Shown here: piece after piece, positions 43,575 through 53,773 of the stretch | Numbering within the stretch: position 1 is the stretch's first letter | Layout: each line of letters begins with the position of its first letter | NCBI RefSeq assembly: GCF_020026305.1 | Contig: NZ_CP075691.1 | Coordinates: forward strand, 2,604,001-2,668,000 | Direction: 5' to 3' | Source: Streptomyces sp. 135 | GTDB lineage: Bacteria > Actinomycetota > Actinomycetes > Streptomycetales > Streptomycetaceae | Length of the DNA: 64,000 nt | Notes under the pieces: model-generated | What the model was told of the DNA's origin: nothing | Database searches by the model: none | Seen by the model: only the letters and a program-made list of their open reading frames with translations | Program-made: the position numbers and the translations under genes

Positions 43575-44441
43575 ATGACGCAGACCTCTTCGGGCGCACT
43601 GCGCGCCCTTGCCCATGAGCACCTTCCCTCCGACGTCGCCGAGCGGTGGCTCGGGCTGCTGCGGCCCGGCGTCCGGCTCACCGCGGCGGGCGGGGACGAC
43701 GCGGTGGTGGGCCAGTTGGGCGGGGAGCCCCGGCTGCCGCGGGACGTGGAGTGGCCGGTGTGGGAGGGGAACGGCCCGTTGTCGTTCATCGCCTCGGTGG
43801 ACTGCGCGGCCCTGCCCCAAGGGGTGCTCGACATACCGTTCCCCGCCTCGGGCACGCTGGCTTTCTTCTACTTCGACGGCCAACTGGACGACGGCGAGGC
43901 CCTGGTGGACGTGGGCGACATCGGGTCGAGGGCCGGGGCCCGGGTCGTGTACGTGCCCGCGGGCACGCCCGCCGAGGCGCGGGCCACGCCCGAGGAGCTG
44001 GACGCCTACCCCCACATCCCGCTCACCGCGCGCCCCGACCTGACGGTCGCGGACGCCACGCACCCGCGGATCCAGCAGGCCTTCGCCCCTGATGCCCGGC
44101 CCTTCGAGAAGTACGACCACCCGGTGTGCGGCGAGGAGTTCACTGACGCCCTGTGGGAGTACGACGGCGAAGTGGGCCACCAGCTCGGCGGCACCCCGCA
44201 GTCGGTGCAGGGGCCCGTCGAGCTGGAGGTCGCCCGCGGGGCCCTGGGACCGGACACCGACTGGCACGACCCCCGGCTCGCCGGCGAGGCGGAGCACTGG
44301 GTGCTGCTGGCGCAGTTCGACTCGGACGAGGCGGCGGACATGATGTGGGGCGACGAGGGCTGCCTGTACTGGCTGATACGCCGCGCCGACCTGGCGGAAC
44401 TCCGCTTCGACCGGGCGCTGTTCACCTGGCAGTGCTGCTGA
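43575..44441 (+). CDS. DUF1963 (YwqG-like) protein
   Basis: A 288-residue cytosolic protein of the YwqG family. Typical segments are GGEPRLPRDVEWPVWEGNGPLSFIASVDCAALP near residue 48, TLAFFYFDGQ, GHQLGGTPQSVQGP near residue 199 and LLAQFDSDEAADMMWGDEGCLYWLIRRADL at the end. Function unknown; several YwqG genes occur with toxins or immunity genes, but no such partner is here. The ATG at 43575 is preferred to 43563. It overlaps the convergent PucR-type gene by 20 bases. Confidence 0.88.
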   Translation: MTQTSSGALRALAHEHLPSDVAERWLGLLRPGVRLTAAGGDDAVVGQLGGEPRLPRDVEWPVWEGNGPLSFIASVDCAALPQGVLDIPFPASGTLAFFYFDGQLDDGEALVDVGDIGSRAGARVVYVPAGTPAEARATPEELDAYPHIPLTARPDLTVADATHPRIQQAFAPDARPFEKYDHPVCGEEFTDALWEYDGEVGHQLGGTPQSVQGPVELEVARGALGPDTDWHDPRLAGEAEHWVLLAQFDSDEAADMMWGDEGCLYWLIRRADLAELRFDRALFTWQCC

Positions 44442-45792
44442 CTCGGCCCGGACCCGGAGGCTGGGCGGGGCCGAGCAGTCCCCTCAACCGCCGTGCGCGG
44501 AGCACCAGTTCGAGCTCGAAGCGGCGGTCGGGGTCGTCCACCTCGTCGCCCCACAGCTCCCTGATCTGCCGCAGGCGGTAGCGGACCGTCTGGGGGTGGA
44601 CTCCGAGGCGGGCCGCGACCTCGGGGGCGCCGCCGCGGGTCTCCAGCCAGGCGAGGAGGGTCTCGGCGAGGCGGCGGCCGTGGGCGGGGCCGCAGTGGTC
44701 GAGCGGGGCCAGGCAGCGGCGGGCCAGGTCCTCGATGAGCTCCTCGGGCTGGAGGAGCACCAGGGCCTCGGTGTGCTCGGTGCAGTGCAGGACCTCACCG
44801 GCGGGCAGCAGGCCGCGCTCCATGAGCCGCACCGCCGCCTCCGCCCAGCGCAGCGACTTCGCGGCGTCGGCGAGGGGCACGGGCGGGCCGATCGCCCCCG
44901 ACCAGCCGGTCATGGCGCGGCGCAGCAGCTCGGGGCGGCCGGCCGCCTCGGGGTCGGGCACGACCATGCGGGGCTGCTCGGCCTCCATGTCGAGCAGGAC
45001 GCCCTCCCCGACGGCGGGCGCGACGGCCTCGCGGGCGGGGCGCAGCAGGACGCCCACGGCGACCCGCTCGGGCAGCTGCCAGCCGACCCGTGCGGCCCGC
45101 TCGCCGAGGGCGTTGCCGAAGGGGGCGGGTCCGGACGACGAGCCGCGGCCCGTGCCGGTGGCGTGTGCCGTGCCGCCGGTGGATTCGGCACGCCGCTCGG
45201 AGAGCAGCAGCTCCATCAGCTTGCGCTGCAACCGCAGCCGCTCACCCGCCTCGCGGGCCGCGGCCTCGGCGTAGCCGCGTACGGACTGGTCGACCAGGCC
45301 GTCCAGATACTCGAAGCCCGACTCGGCGAGTTCGTACATGGCGGGGGGCGGGATCTCGATCTGCTGGCCGATCTCGGCGAGGCGGCGCCAGGCGAGGCGT
45401 ACGCCGAGGCGGTAGATCGCCTGGAGCGAGTCGAGGCTGCGGCCGTGCAGGCCCTCGCCGCGGCCGAATTCCTGGAAGACCTCCAGGTGGTAACGGGGCC
45501 GGCCCTCCTGGGACGCCAGCTGCTGGACGAAGCCCTCCAGGGCGCGGCGGATGCCGACCAGCGCCATGGGCTCCCCCGAGTCGTCGAGGACGACGGGCAG
45601 GCCCGGGTACTCGGCGCGGATCTCGCGCAGGATGTCCTGGGCGAGGGCGGGGACCTCCTCCAGGGCGAGCGCGGCGAACCGCCGGACCTGCCGGGGCGGC
45701 ACGTCCCGCCAGGCGGAGCGCGACGGCGCGGCGCCCTGGTCCGCCGCGGCGGCCTCGGGGGGCTGGGTGTCGGTCACGGCCACGGTGGTCAC
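44422..45792 (-). CDS. PucR/CdaR-type transcriptional regulator
   Basis: A 456-residue regulator of the same family as FasR at 24318, but clearly diverged. The C-terminal HTH is LETRGGAPEVAARLGVHPQTVRYRLRQIRELWGDEVDD. The N-terminal half is helical (QVRRFAALALEEVPALAQDILREI). GTG at 45792 overlaps the stop of the small upstream gene (GTGA), so both are co-translated. Target genes are unknown; the nearest candidates are the DUF3068 and glycan genes divergent from it. Confidence 0.85.
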   Translation of the reverse strand: MTTVAVTDTQPPEAAAADQGAAPSRSAWRDVPPRQVRRFAALALEEVPALAQDILREIRAEYPGLPVVLDDSGEPMALVGIRRALEGFVQQLASQEGRPRYHLEVFQEFGRGEGLHGRSLDSLQAIYRLGVRLAWRRLAEIGQQIEIPPPAMYELAESGFEYLDGLVDQSVRGYAEAAAREAGERLRLQRKLMELLLSERRAESTGGTAHATGTGRGSSSGPAPFGNALGERAARVGWQLPERVAVGVLLRPAREAVAPAVGEGVLLDMEAEQPRMVVPDPEAAGRPELLRRAMTGWSGAIGPPVPLADAAKSLRWAEAAVRLMERGLLPAGEVLHCTEHTEALVLLQPEELIEDLARRCLAPLDHCGPAHGRRLAETLLAWLETRGGAPEVAARLGVHPQTVRYRLRQIRELWGDEVDDPDRRFELELVLRARRLRGLLGPAQPPGPGRVSSTAR

Positions 45793-45941
45793 TGACCCCG
45801 CGACGGCGCGTCGTAGTGCACCAGCGGCGTGTTGGGCTGCTCCGGTGTGGCGTCGAGGAGCGCGACGATGCCGAGGGCGGCGCCCACGGCGAGCAGCGCC
45901 CCGGCGGCGACGGTGAGTGATGCGGCGAGCAGTCGGTGCAT
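45789..45941 (-). CDS. 50-residue membrane protein (DUF2613-like)
   Basis: A short frame from the ATG at 45941 to a TGA that overlaps the GTG of the PucR-type gene (GTGA). The peptide is MHRLLAASLTVAAGALLAVG, a single helix continuing AALGIVALLDATP, then a polar tail EQPNTPLVHYDAPSRGQ. It resembles single-helix DUF2613-type actinobacterial peptides in size and layout. The overlap and helix make a chance ORF unlikely. Function unknown. Confidence 0.7.
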   Translation of the reverse strand: MHRLLAASLTVAAGALLAVGAALGIVALLDATPEQPNTPLVHYDAPSRGQ

Positions 45942-46086
45942 TGCGAGGGCCAGCCTCTCTGTCGGAGGTCGTCCCCACCCTGGGCACAGGGTCCCGGTTC
46001 ATGGCGCGCGGCGGCGCCACGGAATTTCGTACAGTCCCACAGTCCCGGCCGGCCCCGTCCGGCTGGGCCCCAGTCTCTGCATCCAT

Positions 46087-46116
46087 TGACACCTAGTCAA
46101 GGGTGCGCCTACGGTT
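46087..46116 (+). promoter_or_regulatory. Promoter of DUF3068 gene with TTGAC dyad
   Basis: TTGACA (46087-46092) and TACGGT (46111-46116) with an 18-base spacer, about 60 bases before the start at 46176. The -35 overlaps the inverted repeat TTGAC-N5-GTCAA (46087-46101), a possible operator. Confidence 0.55.
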
Positions 46117-46175
46117 CCCCGCCCATACGTACGGCTCGGTAACACTTCTCCCGCCCTTAGCCCAGGAGTGCCCCC

Positions 46176-47231
46176 ATGCGCCGCACCACCTCGCCCTTTT
46201 CCCTGATCCTCCTAGGCCTCGGCGCGTTCCTTCTGGTCCTGGCACCCATGCTGGCCTGGTACGTCGAGCCACGCGCGAAACGCACACCGACCGATATCGA
46301 CACCATCACCGTCTTCAAGGGGAAAGGAAGCTATTTCGACACCAAGAAGATCAAAACGGTGCACGACAAGAACCTCACGATCACCCGCCAGGTCCGTGGC
46401 GACGTCGCCGACAGCGAGGAGAGCGGGCGGGCCGTCTGGGACGTGGTGACCTCCGTCGACCCGGACAAGTCGCTGCCCGCCGCTACCCCGCACGACTCGC
46501 TCCAGTGGACCCAGGAGCGCTGGGTCACCGACCGGAAGACGAACAAGCCGGTGCACTGCTGCGGCGAGGAGCCGTACTTCGAGGGGGAGGCGTACCTGAA
46601 GTTCCCCTTCGACGTGGAGAAGCGCTCCTACCGCTGGTGGGACAACACGCTCGGCGCGACGGTGCCGCTCACCTACCGGGGCACGAAGAAGATCCAGGGG
46701 TACGAGGGCCTGCGCTTCACGGCGACGGTGAAGGCGACCAAGACCGGCACGCGGCAGGTGCCGGGGCGGCTGGTCGGGCAGCCGAGGAAGAGCCAGGTGA
46801 TCGCCGACGAGTACTACGCCAACCACGGCATCGAGCTCGTCGCCGACCAGCGCACCGGCCGGATCATCTACGCCGCGATCGGGCCCCGCAAGACGCTGCG
46901 CGCGCCCGGCTCGGACAAGGATGCGAGGGTGCTGCTCGACAGCGAGCGCGTCGCCTTCACCCCGGCCACGCAGAAGGCGCAGGTCAAGCTCGCCAAGGAC
47001 GACAGCGACCGGCTGAAGCTGGTCGGCGAGACTCTTCCGGTGGTTACCGGGGTACTCGGCGCGGTGCTCGCGCTCGCCGGTGCCGTCTGGGTCGTACGCG
47101 GGCGCAGGGACGACGGCGCGGACGGCTCCGCCGGGCACGGGAACGGTCCCGGCGGCGACGGCGGATCAGCGGAGCCGGGGAGTCCGAATCCTGGGACGTC
47201 CAAGACGGCCCTGCATCCCAGCACGATGTGA
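46176..47231 (+). CDS. DUF3068 (PorA family) membrane protein
   Basis: A 351-residue protein with a membrane helix at each end: SLILLGLGAFLLVLAPMLAWYV (about 8-30) and LPVVTGVLGAVLALAGAVWVV (about 288-308). The large middle is extracytoplasmic, with a CC pair in KPVHCCGEEPYF and a beta-rich region. This is the DUF3068 layout, a family labelled PorA by relation to corynebacterial envelope proteins. Its function in streptomycetes is unproven. It stands directly before the glycosyltransferase/AftD-like block, also typical of mycolic-acid bacteria, which suggests a shared envelope role. Confidence 0.9.
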   Translation: MRRTTSPFSLILLGLGAFLLVLAPMLAWYVEPRAKRTPTDIDTITVFKGKGSYFDTKKIKTVHDKNLTITRQVRGDVADSEESGRAVWDVVTSVDPDKSLPAATPHDSLQWTQERWVTDRKTNKPVHCCGEEPYFEGEAYLKFPFDVEKRSYRWWDNTLGATVPLTYRGTKKIQGYEGLRFTATVKATKTGTRQVPGRLVGQPRKSQVIADEYYANHGIELVADQRTGRIIYAAIGPRKTLRAPGSDKDARVLLDSERVAFTPATQKAQVKLAKDDSDRLKLVGETLPVVTGVLGAVLALAGAVWVVRGRRDDGADGSAGHGNGPGGDGGSAEPGSPNPGTSKTALHPSTM

Positions 47232-47438
47232 TGAGGCGTCAGGCCGGAAAAGCCCGGAAATTGTCACCTCGGTGAGTAGACCCGCGGTAAGGGGCGGCGA
47301 AAACTAACCACCCCCACCCGAACACAGTCCCCGCACCGCCCCCGCACACGCCGGACACCGCACCCGCAGACCCCAGCAGGACCGTTTCTCCCGCCCGGCC
47401 CCCCACAGTTCCGCACCCTGAGACGAGTTGGAGCACGC

Positions 47439-48620
47439 ATGCCCCAGCACGTACCGTCCTCGCTGCGCGAGGCCGCCCCACGGCACGCGCAGCACCTCCC
47501 GGCGCCTCCCCCACAGCCGCGCCGGATCGTGTTCCTCGCCCACCGCGACCTCGGCAACCCGGCCGCGGGCGGCTCCGAACTGCTCGTCGACCGGCTGGCC
47601 GACGGGCTCAGCGAGCTGGGCCACCAGGTCACGCTGCTGTGCGGCGGACCCGCCGCCTACCGCGACTACCGCGTGGTCTCCGCAGGTGGCGACCTCGGTC
47701 ACTACCTGCGGGCACGCTCCGCCTTCACCCGGCAGGTCGGCGACTGCGACCTGCTCGTGGAGGTCTGCAACGGCATGCCGTACCTGGCGCCGCTGTGGCA
47801 CCGCGGGCCGACGCTCTGCCTGGTCAACCACGTCCACACCGATCTGTGGGGGATGCGCTTCCAAGGCGCGCTCGCCCCCGCGGCCCGGCTCGGGCGAAGA
47901 CTGGAGCACTGGGCCCTGTCCGGCGCGCAGCGCGGCAACCTGCTGGTGGCCGTCTCGCCGTCGACGGCCACGGCCCTGCGCGCCATCGGCGTGGACCGTG
48001 AACGAATACGGATCGTGCACAACGGCGTCGAGGAGCCGGGCCCGCTGCACGCCCGCTCCGACGAGCCGCTGTTCCTGGCCATGGGACGCCTCGTCGAGTA
48101 CAAGCGGATCGATCTCCTCCTCCGGCTGTGGGAACGGGTCAGGCCCGTCACCGGCGGCCGGCTCGTGATCGTCGGCGAGGGCCCCGAGCGGGCCCGCCTC
48201 GAGCGGCTCGCCGGTCCCGGCGTGGAGTTCCGCGGTCATGTCTCCGAGGCCGAGAAGCACCGGCTGCTCTGCGAGGCCTGGATGCTCCTGCATCCCTCGG
48301 CCGTGGAGGGCTGGGGCCTGGTCATCACCGAGGCGGCGACGCGCTCGACGCCCTCGGTCGGCTTCGACGTCCCCGGGGTCCGCGACTCCATCGAGGACGG
48401 GGTCACCGGCCTCCTCGCGCGCGGGGAGAGCTCCTTCGCCGCCGCCTGGTGCACGCTGGCGCTCAGCGCCGAGCGCCGCAGGGCGTTGGGCAAGGCCGCG
48501 GGCGAACGGGCCGCGCAGTTCCGCTGGGGCAACACGGTCCGGCAGTTCCAGGCGGTGGCGGCCGAGGCGGTCGCCGCCCACCACGCGCCCGCCGGGCCCC
48601 CGACCCCGCAGGGGACCTAA
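47439..48620 (+). CDS. Glycosyltransferase family 4
   Basis: A 393-residue GT-B enzyme. After a Pro-rich lead come RIVFLAHRDLGNPAAGGSELLVDRLADGL (acceptor site), NHVHTDLWGMRF, VDRERIRIVHNGVEEP, LFLAMGRLVEYKRIDLLLRLW (donor domain) and the GT4 EX7E motif in HPSAVEGWGLVITEAATRS. It probably uses a nucleotide sugar to build a cell-surface glycan. The next gene starts straight after its stop (TAAGTG), making it the first gene of the glycan block. Confidence 0.93.
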   Translation: MPQHVPSSLREAAPRHAQHLPAPPPQPRRIVFLAHRDLGNPAAGGSELLVDRLADGLSELGHQVTLLCGGPAAYRDYRVVSAGGDLGHYLRARSAFTRQVGDCDLLVEVCNGMPYLAPLWHRGPTLCLVNHVHTDLWGMRFQGALAPAARLGRRLEHWALSGAQRGNLLVAVSPSTATALRAIGVDRERIRIVHNGVEEPGPLHARSDEPLFLAMGRLVEYKRIDLLLRLWERVRPVTGGRLVIVGEGPERARLERLAGPGVEFRGHVSEAEKHRLLCEAWMLLHPSAVEGWGLVITEAATRSTPSVGFDVPGVRDSIEDGVTGLLARGESSFAAAWCTLALSAERRRALGKAAGERAAQFRWGNTVRQFQAVAAEAVAAHHAPAGPPTPQGT

Positions 48621-49349
48621 GTGAAAGACCCGTCCCTGCGCCGCTCCGCCACGCTCTTCCGGGCCTTCCTGCGCGAACAGCAGGAGCCCGAACGCTGCTA
48701 CACCCTCCTCGCGAAGGACGCCGCCAACCAAGTGGAGGCGTACGTACCGGTGAAGGACCGCGTCGTCGTCGACATCGGCGGCGGAGGCGGCTACTTCACC
48801 GAGGAGTTCCGGCGGCGCGGCGCGCAGAGTTTCCTCTTCGAGCCGGATCTCGCGGAGATGACGGCGTCGGGCACCAAGCCCCCCGAGGGCTCGGTCGTCG
48901 CCGACGGCTATCTGCTGCCACTGGCGGACGCCGTCGCCGACGTCACGTTCTCCTCGAATGTCCTGGAGCACGTCGATGACCCGCAGACGTTCCTGAGCGA
49001 GATGGTCCGGGTCACCAGGCCCGGCGGACTCATCTATGTCTCGTTCACCAACTGGCTCTCCCCCTGGGGCGGTCACGAGTGGGCGCCCTGGCACTACCTG
49101 GGCGCCGACCGGGCCCGCGCCCGCTATGAACGACGTACCGGAAAAGCCGCGAAACACACGCTCGGCGAGAACCTCTTCGCACACCACGTCGGAGCCACCC
49201 TGCGTCAGGTGCGGGCCCGCGACGACGTGGACGTGGTGTCGGCGCGCTCGCGCTACTGGCCGTTCCTGGCCGGGGCGATCACCAAGGTGCCGGGTGTGCG
49301 CGAGGTCGCGACCTGGAACCTCCTCCTCATCCTCAGGCGGTGTCCATGA
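48621..49349 (+). CDS. Class I SAM-dependent methyltransferase
   Basis: A 242-residue Rossmann methyltransferase beginning directly after the upstream stop with GTG. SAM motif I is VVVDIGGGGGYFTEEF near residues 50-65, followed by SFLFEPDLAEM (acidic loop), ADVTFSSNVLEHVDDP and VTRPGGLIYVSFTNWLSPWGGHEW. It likely methylates a sugar or a lipid-linked intermediate made with the GT4 and AftD-like partners. It overlaps the next gene by ATGA. Confidence 0.9.
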   Translation: MKDPSLRRSATLFRAFLREQQEPERCYTLLAKDAANQVEAYVPVKDRVVVDIGGGGGYFTEEFRRRGAQSFLFEPDLAEMTASGTKPPEGSVVADGYLLPLADAVADVTFSSNVLEHVDDPQTFLSEMVRVTRPGGLIYVSFTNWLSPWGGHEWAPWHYLGADRARARYERRTGKAAKHTLGENLFAHHVGATLRQVRARDDVDVVSARSRYWPFLAGAITKVPGVREVATWNLLLILRRCP

Positions 49350-52300
49350 CCACGGTCCAGGCCCCACCCCCGGCCGCCGTAAGACCCACGACCGACGCCC
49401 CTGAACCCTCGCGGGGGCCGCGCTCGCGGCGCTGGCTGCTGGGGTTCTGGGCCGTGGTGCTCGTGCTGTTCCTCGCGGTGAGACCGGGGCGGATGACGTT
49501 CGACACCAAGCTCGGTGTCACCGTCGACCCCTGGCAGTTCCTCTCCGACCTCGGCCAGCTCTGGCACGACCGCGGCGGCTTCGGCGGCATCCAGGACCAG
49601 TACGTCGGCTACGCGTTCCCCATGCTGCCGTTCTACGGCCTGGCCGACCTGGTGCAGCTGCCGGTCTGGCTGGCCGAGCGGCTGTGGCTGTCGCTGATCG
49701 TGACGGCGGCGTTCTGGGGCGCCCTGCGCCTGGCCGAACGCCTCGGCATCGGCAGCCGTCAGAGCCGGCTGCTCGGCGCGGTGGTGTACGCGCTGTGGCC
49801 GACCTTCACCGTGGTGGTCGGCTCGACGTCGGCGGCGGCGCTGCCCGGCGCGGTCCTGCCGTGGGTGCTGCTGCCGCTGGCCGACCAGCGGATCAGCGCG
49901 CGCCTCGCCGCGTGCCGCTCGGCGCTGATCATTCCGTTCATGGGCGGCGTGAACGCGGCGGCGACCCTCGCCTCCCTGCTCCCGGTCGCCCTCTACCTCC
50001 TCTCCCGGCCGAACGGCCCGCGCAAGCGGAAGCTGATCACCTGGTGGGTGCCCGGCGTCATCCTGGCCACCGCCTGGTGGATCGTGCCGCTGCTCATGCT
50101 GGGCATCCACGGCGAGAACTTCCTTCCCTACGTGGAGAACTCGGCCACCACCACCGGCACCATGTCGGCCACCGAGACGCTGCGCGGCGCCGGCAACTGG
50201 GTCGCGTACCTGTACTTCGGCGAGGCCTGGCTGCCGGCCGGCTGGACGGTGGCGACGGCCGTCGTGACCGTCGTCTGCTCGGCGCTTGCCGCCGCGCTCG
50301 GCCTCGCGGGGCTCGCCCGGCGCGACCTGCCCGAGCGGCGCTGGCTGGTCCTGACCGTGCTTTCGGTCGCCCTGATCACGCTGGCCGGGTACGGCGGCGC
50401 GTTCGGCGCGCCCTTCCACGAGACCGTCCAGTCCTGGCTGAACGGCGGGCTCGTCCCCTTCCGCAACATCTACAAGTTCCAGGCGGGCCTCGCCCTCGCG
50501 CTCGTCCTCGGCCTGATGCACCTGGTCGGCGTCGCCGCGCAGGCGCGCGGGGCACGGCGGGTGCGCGGCAGGCGCTACGCCCCGCTGATCGCGGCGGTCC
50601 TCGTGCTGCCCGGCCTCGTCTGGCCGTACCTCAACGGCTCGATCCTCCAGCCCGGTTCGTTCCAGAAGCTGCCGACGTACTGGCAGACGACGGCCGACTG
50701 GCTGGAGAAGTACTCCCCCGACTCGCGCGCCCTCGTCGTCCCGGCGACCGCGCACGGCATCTACACCTGGGGCTCCCCCATCGACCAGCCCCTCGACGTG
50801 CTCGCCGAGTCCCGGTGGGCGCAGCGCGACTATGTGCCGTTCGGCACGCCGGGCAACCGCCGGGCGATGGACGCGGTCGAGCAGGCGCTGATGACCGGCG
50901 GCGAAGTGCCGGGCCTGAGCGACTACTTGACCCGCGCCGGGCTGTACTACGTCGTCGTACGCAACGACCTCGACCCCGACCAGGTCGGCCACGTCCCGAC
51001 CGCGACGGTCAAGCGCACCCTGGAGGAGTCCGGCTTCCGCCGCGTTACCGGCTTCGGCCCGAAGACCACCGGCGGCGTCATCCCCGACGACACCCCGCTC
51101 CAGGTGGAGGGCCTCTACCCGCGCCACCGCGCGGTGGAGATCTACGCCCCCGGCGAGGGCGCCGAACGCCCCGGCCAGGCGGGCCTGAAGCCCGTGTCCA
51201 ACACGGCGGTGGTCAGCGGCGGACCGGAGTCCCTGCTGCCGCTCTCCGCCGACCCCGCGATGCGCGACCGTCCGGCCGTGCTGACCGGCGACAACCACCC
51301 GGGCGTCGGCACGCCGGGCCTGCTGGCGGTCGGTGACGGGCTGCGCCGCGCCGACACCCGCTTCGGCCTGGTCAACACCAACACGTCGTACACGTACGGC
51401 CCCGACGAGCGGAACGCGCCCGACGCGGTCCAGGACCCGGGCAAGAAGCCGCACCAGATCCTGCCGACCGACGGCGTCGAGCACCAGACGACGGCGGAGC
51501 TGCGCGGCGCCAGGTCCGTGACCGCCTCCTCCTACGGCAACTGGCTCTTCCACCTGCCGCAGTACGACCCGGTGAACGCCTTCGACGGCAACCCGGCCAC
51601 GGCCTGGGCCGAGGGCGGCTCCGGCTCGGCGGACGGCGAGTGGATCAGGGCCGACTTCAACTCCGCGATCACCGTCCCCTCCTCCTTCCAGGTCACGCCG
51701 CTGCCGCAGAACGGTGTGCGGGCGGCGCCGACGCGGGTGCGCGTCGAGACCGAGCACGGCTCCGTGACGAGTTCGCTCCAGCCGGACGGCACGGCGCAGC
51801 GCGTCAAGGCCCGCGCCGGCAGCACCGACTGGATCAAGATCACGATCGTGGACACGCAGGAGCCGCGCCCCGGCCTGACGGGCGCGGGCTTCTCGGAGAT
51901 CACCCTCCCCGAGGTGCGCGTCACCAAGCTGCTCCAGCTGCCGAAGGACGCCCAGAAGACGACCGGCGCCGACGCGACGACGTACTCGCTGCACCGCTCC
52001 TCCGACCCGAGTGCCCTCTCGCCGGTGAACGCCGAGTCGGGTCTGCACCGCCGCTTCACGACGACGGGCGACGGCGAGTACGAGGTGAAGGCGAGCGCGC
52101 TGGCCGTGCCGGGCGCCGAACTGGACGAGCTGCTCTACAAGGTGGCCCCGGAGCAGAAGCCGCGGATCACCGCGTCGGCGGACTCCACGGCCAGGCTCGG
52201 CAACGGCCTTTCGCCGCGGAACCTCACCGACGGTGATCTGACGACGGCGTGGATCGCGGGCACGGACAAGCGTCCGGTGATCCGTCTCAAGTGGCCGGAC

Positions 52301-53736
52301 AAGAAGCCGGTGGGCGAGATCGTGCTGCCCGGCGCGGGTGGCCTGTCGACCCGTCCCGAGAAGATCGAGATCAGCTCGCCGGACGGCGCCGCCACCGCGG
52401 GCGTGGACGAGCACGGCAACGCCCGCTTCGCCCCGATCACCACGGACCAGATGGACATCACCATCACGAAGACGGCTCCGCTGACGGTCCACAACCCGGT
52501 CGCGGACGACGACCTGCGGCTGCCGGTGGGCCTCACGGAGGTCTATGTCCCCGCGCTCGACGAGTACCGCACCCCGCGGCCCAAGGCCTCGGCGCGATTC
52601 TCGCTGCCCTGCGGCCAGGGCCCGATGATGTCGATCGACGGTGAGCTGTACGAGACGAGCGCCAAGGGCAAGGTCGCGGACCTCACCGAGCGCAGGCCGG
52701 TCGAGATCAGCCTGTGCCAGCGCGGCAAGAAGGACACGGCGGTCCGACTCGACGCGGGAGCGCACAGCGTCGAGACCGGGGACGCTGGTCCGCTCGCCGT
52801 CATGGACGCCTCCCTCACCCGGGGCACCCCGGGCGCGGTGGACGAGACCGCCCGTGAGCTGAAGGTCAAGGACTGGCTGGGCGACCGCCGCGAGGTGAGC
52901 GTCGGCGCGGGAGCGGCCTCGTACCTCACGACGTACGAGAACGTGAACGACGGCTGGAAGGCGACCCTCGACGGCAAGGAGCTGACCCCGCTGCGGCTGG
53001 ACGGCTGGCAGCAGGGCTGGCTCGTGCCCAAGGGCGAGGGCGGCACGGTCAAGCTCTCCTACGAGCCGTCGCGGACCTACGAGATCGGCCTGATCCTGGC
53101 CGGGGCCGGCGTCCTGGCACTGATCGGACTCGTCGTCCTGTGGCGCCGCGAGCGCAACACCGACGCCCTGGTGCCCGCGCCGCCCGCGCCCGGCCTGGTG
53201 CTCGGCACGGTGGCGCTGACACTGGTGGCCGCGGTGATCGCGGGGCCGTTCGCCCTGCTCGTCCCGGCGCTGGCGCTGCTGGCCTGGTGGCGTCACACCC
53301 TGCTGGTGCCGATCGCGTTCGCGGCGATGGCGGGCGCGGGCGTCGCGGCGGCGATCGGGGCCGGGGAGGCCGTCAGCGCCGACCAGGGCGCCTTCGGTCC
53401 GGTGGCCCAACTCCTCGCGCTCATCGCGCTGTTCGCGGCTCTGGTGAGCGTGAAGGAGCGGTACGCGCATCCGGACACCGCCGATACGTTGGTGTACGGA
53501 CCGGGCGGCGGGCAGCCCGCCGCGCCCCTGCTGCCGCAGCGCGGGCGTGACGGCGGCGCGCCGGGCGCCCCACCGGTGCCACCGGCCCCGGCGCATCCCG
53601 GGCGGGCCCGACGGTCTCGGCCCGTGGACCCGAACCGGCAGGGCCCGCCCCCGGGCCCGCGCCGCAGAGCGACGCGACGGTCCGCTTCCCGCGGCACAAG
53701 CGCACACCCGGCACGGGAGAAGGCACGCAGCGATGA
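49346..53736 (+). CDS. AftD-like GT-C arabinofuranosyltransferase family (DUF3367), frame break near its end
   Basis: A giant envelope enzyme of about 1,460 residues: a GT-C membrane region with a dozen helices (residues about 30-430), DUF3367, then extracytoplasmic carbohydrate-binding modules, including a discoidin-like one starting at SVTASSYGNWLFHLPQYDPVNAFDGNPATAW (near 725), and C-terminal helices (1240-1375). Mycobacterial AftD adds arabinofuranose during arabinan synthesis. In the given sequence the frame stays open past 53736 and fuses to the next gene. In the -1 frame it ends naturally as SDATVRFPRHKRTPGTGEGTQR at TGA 53734-53736, so one missing base near 53660 is likely. The start overlaps the methyltransferase stop (ATGA). 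Confidence 0.85.
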
Positions 53737-53773
53737 CCGCAGTCACAGGAGAAGGCACGCAGCGATGACCGCA
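53716..53773 (+). repeat. 32-bp tandem duplication at gene junction
   Basis: The 26-base word starting GGAGAAGGCACGCAGCGATG occurs at 53716-53741 and 53748-53773 (32-base period). The first copy holds the AftD-like stop and a dead-end ATG (reads MTAVTGEGTQR then stop). The second holds the true ATG of the condensation gene at 53765. Before duplication the two genes would have overlapped by ATGA. Confidence 0.85.

Noticed and set aside
53547-53768. A short frame ending MTAVTGEGTQR
   Set aside because: It uses the first, dead copy of the 32-bp duplication. The true start of the acyltransferase is in the second copy at 53765.
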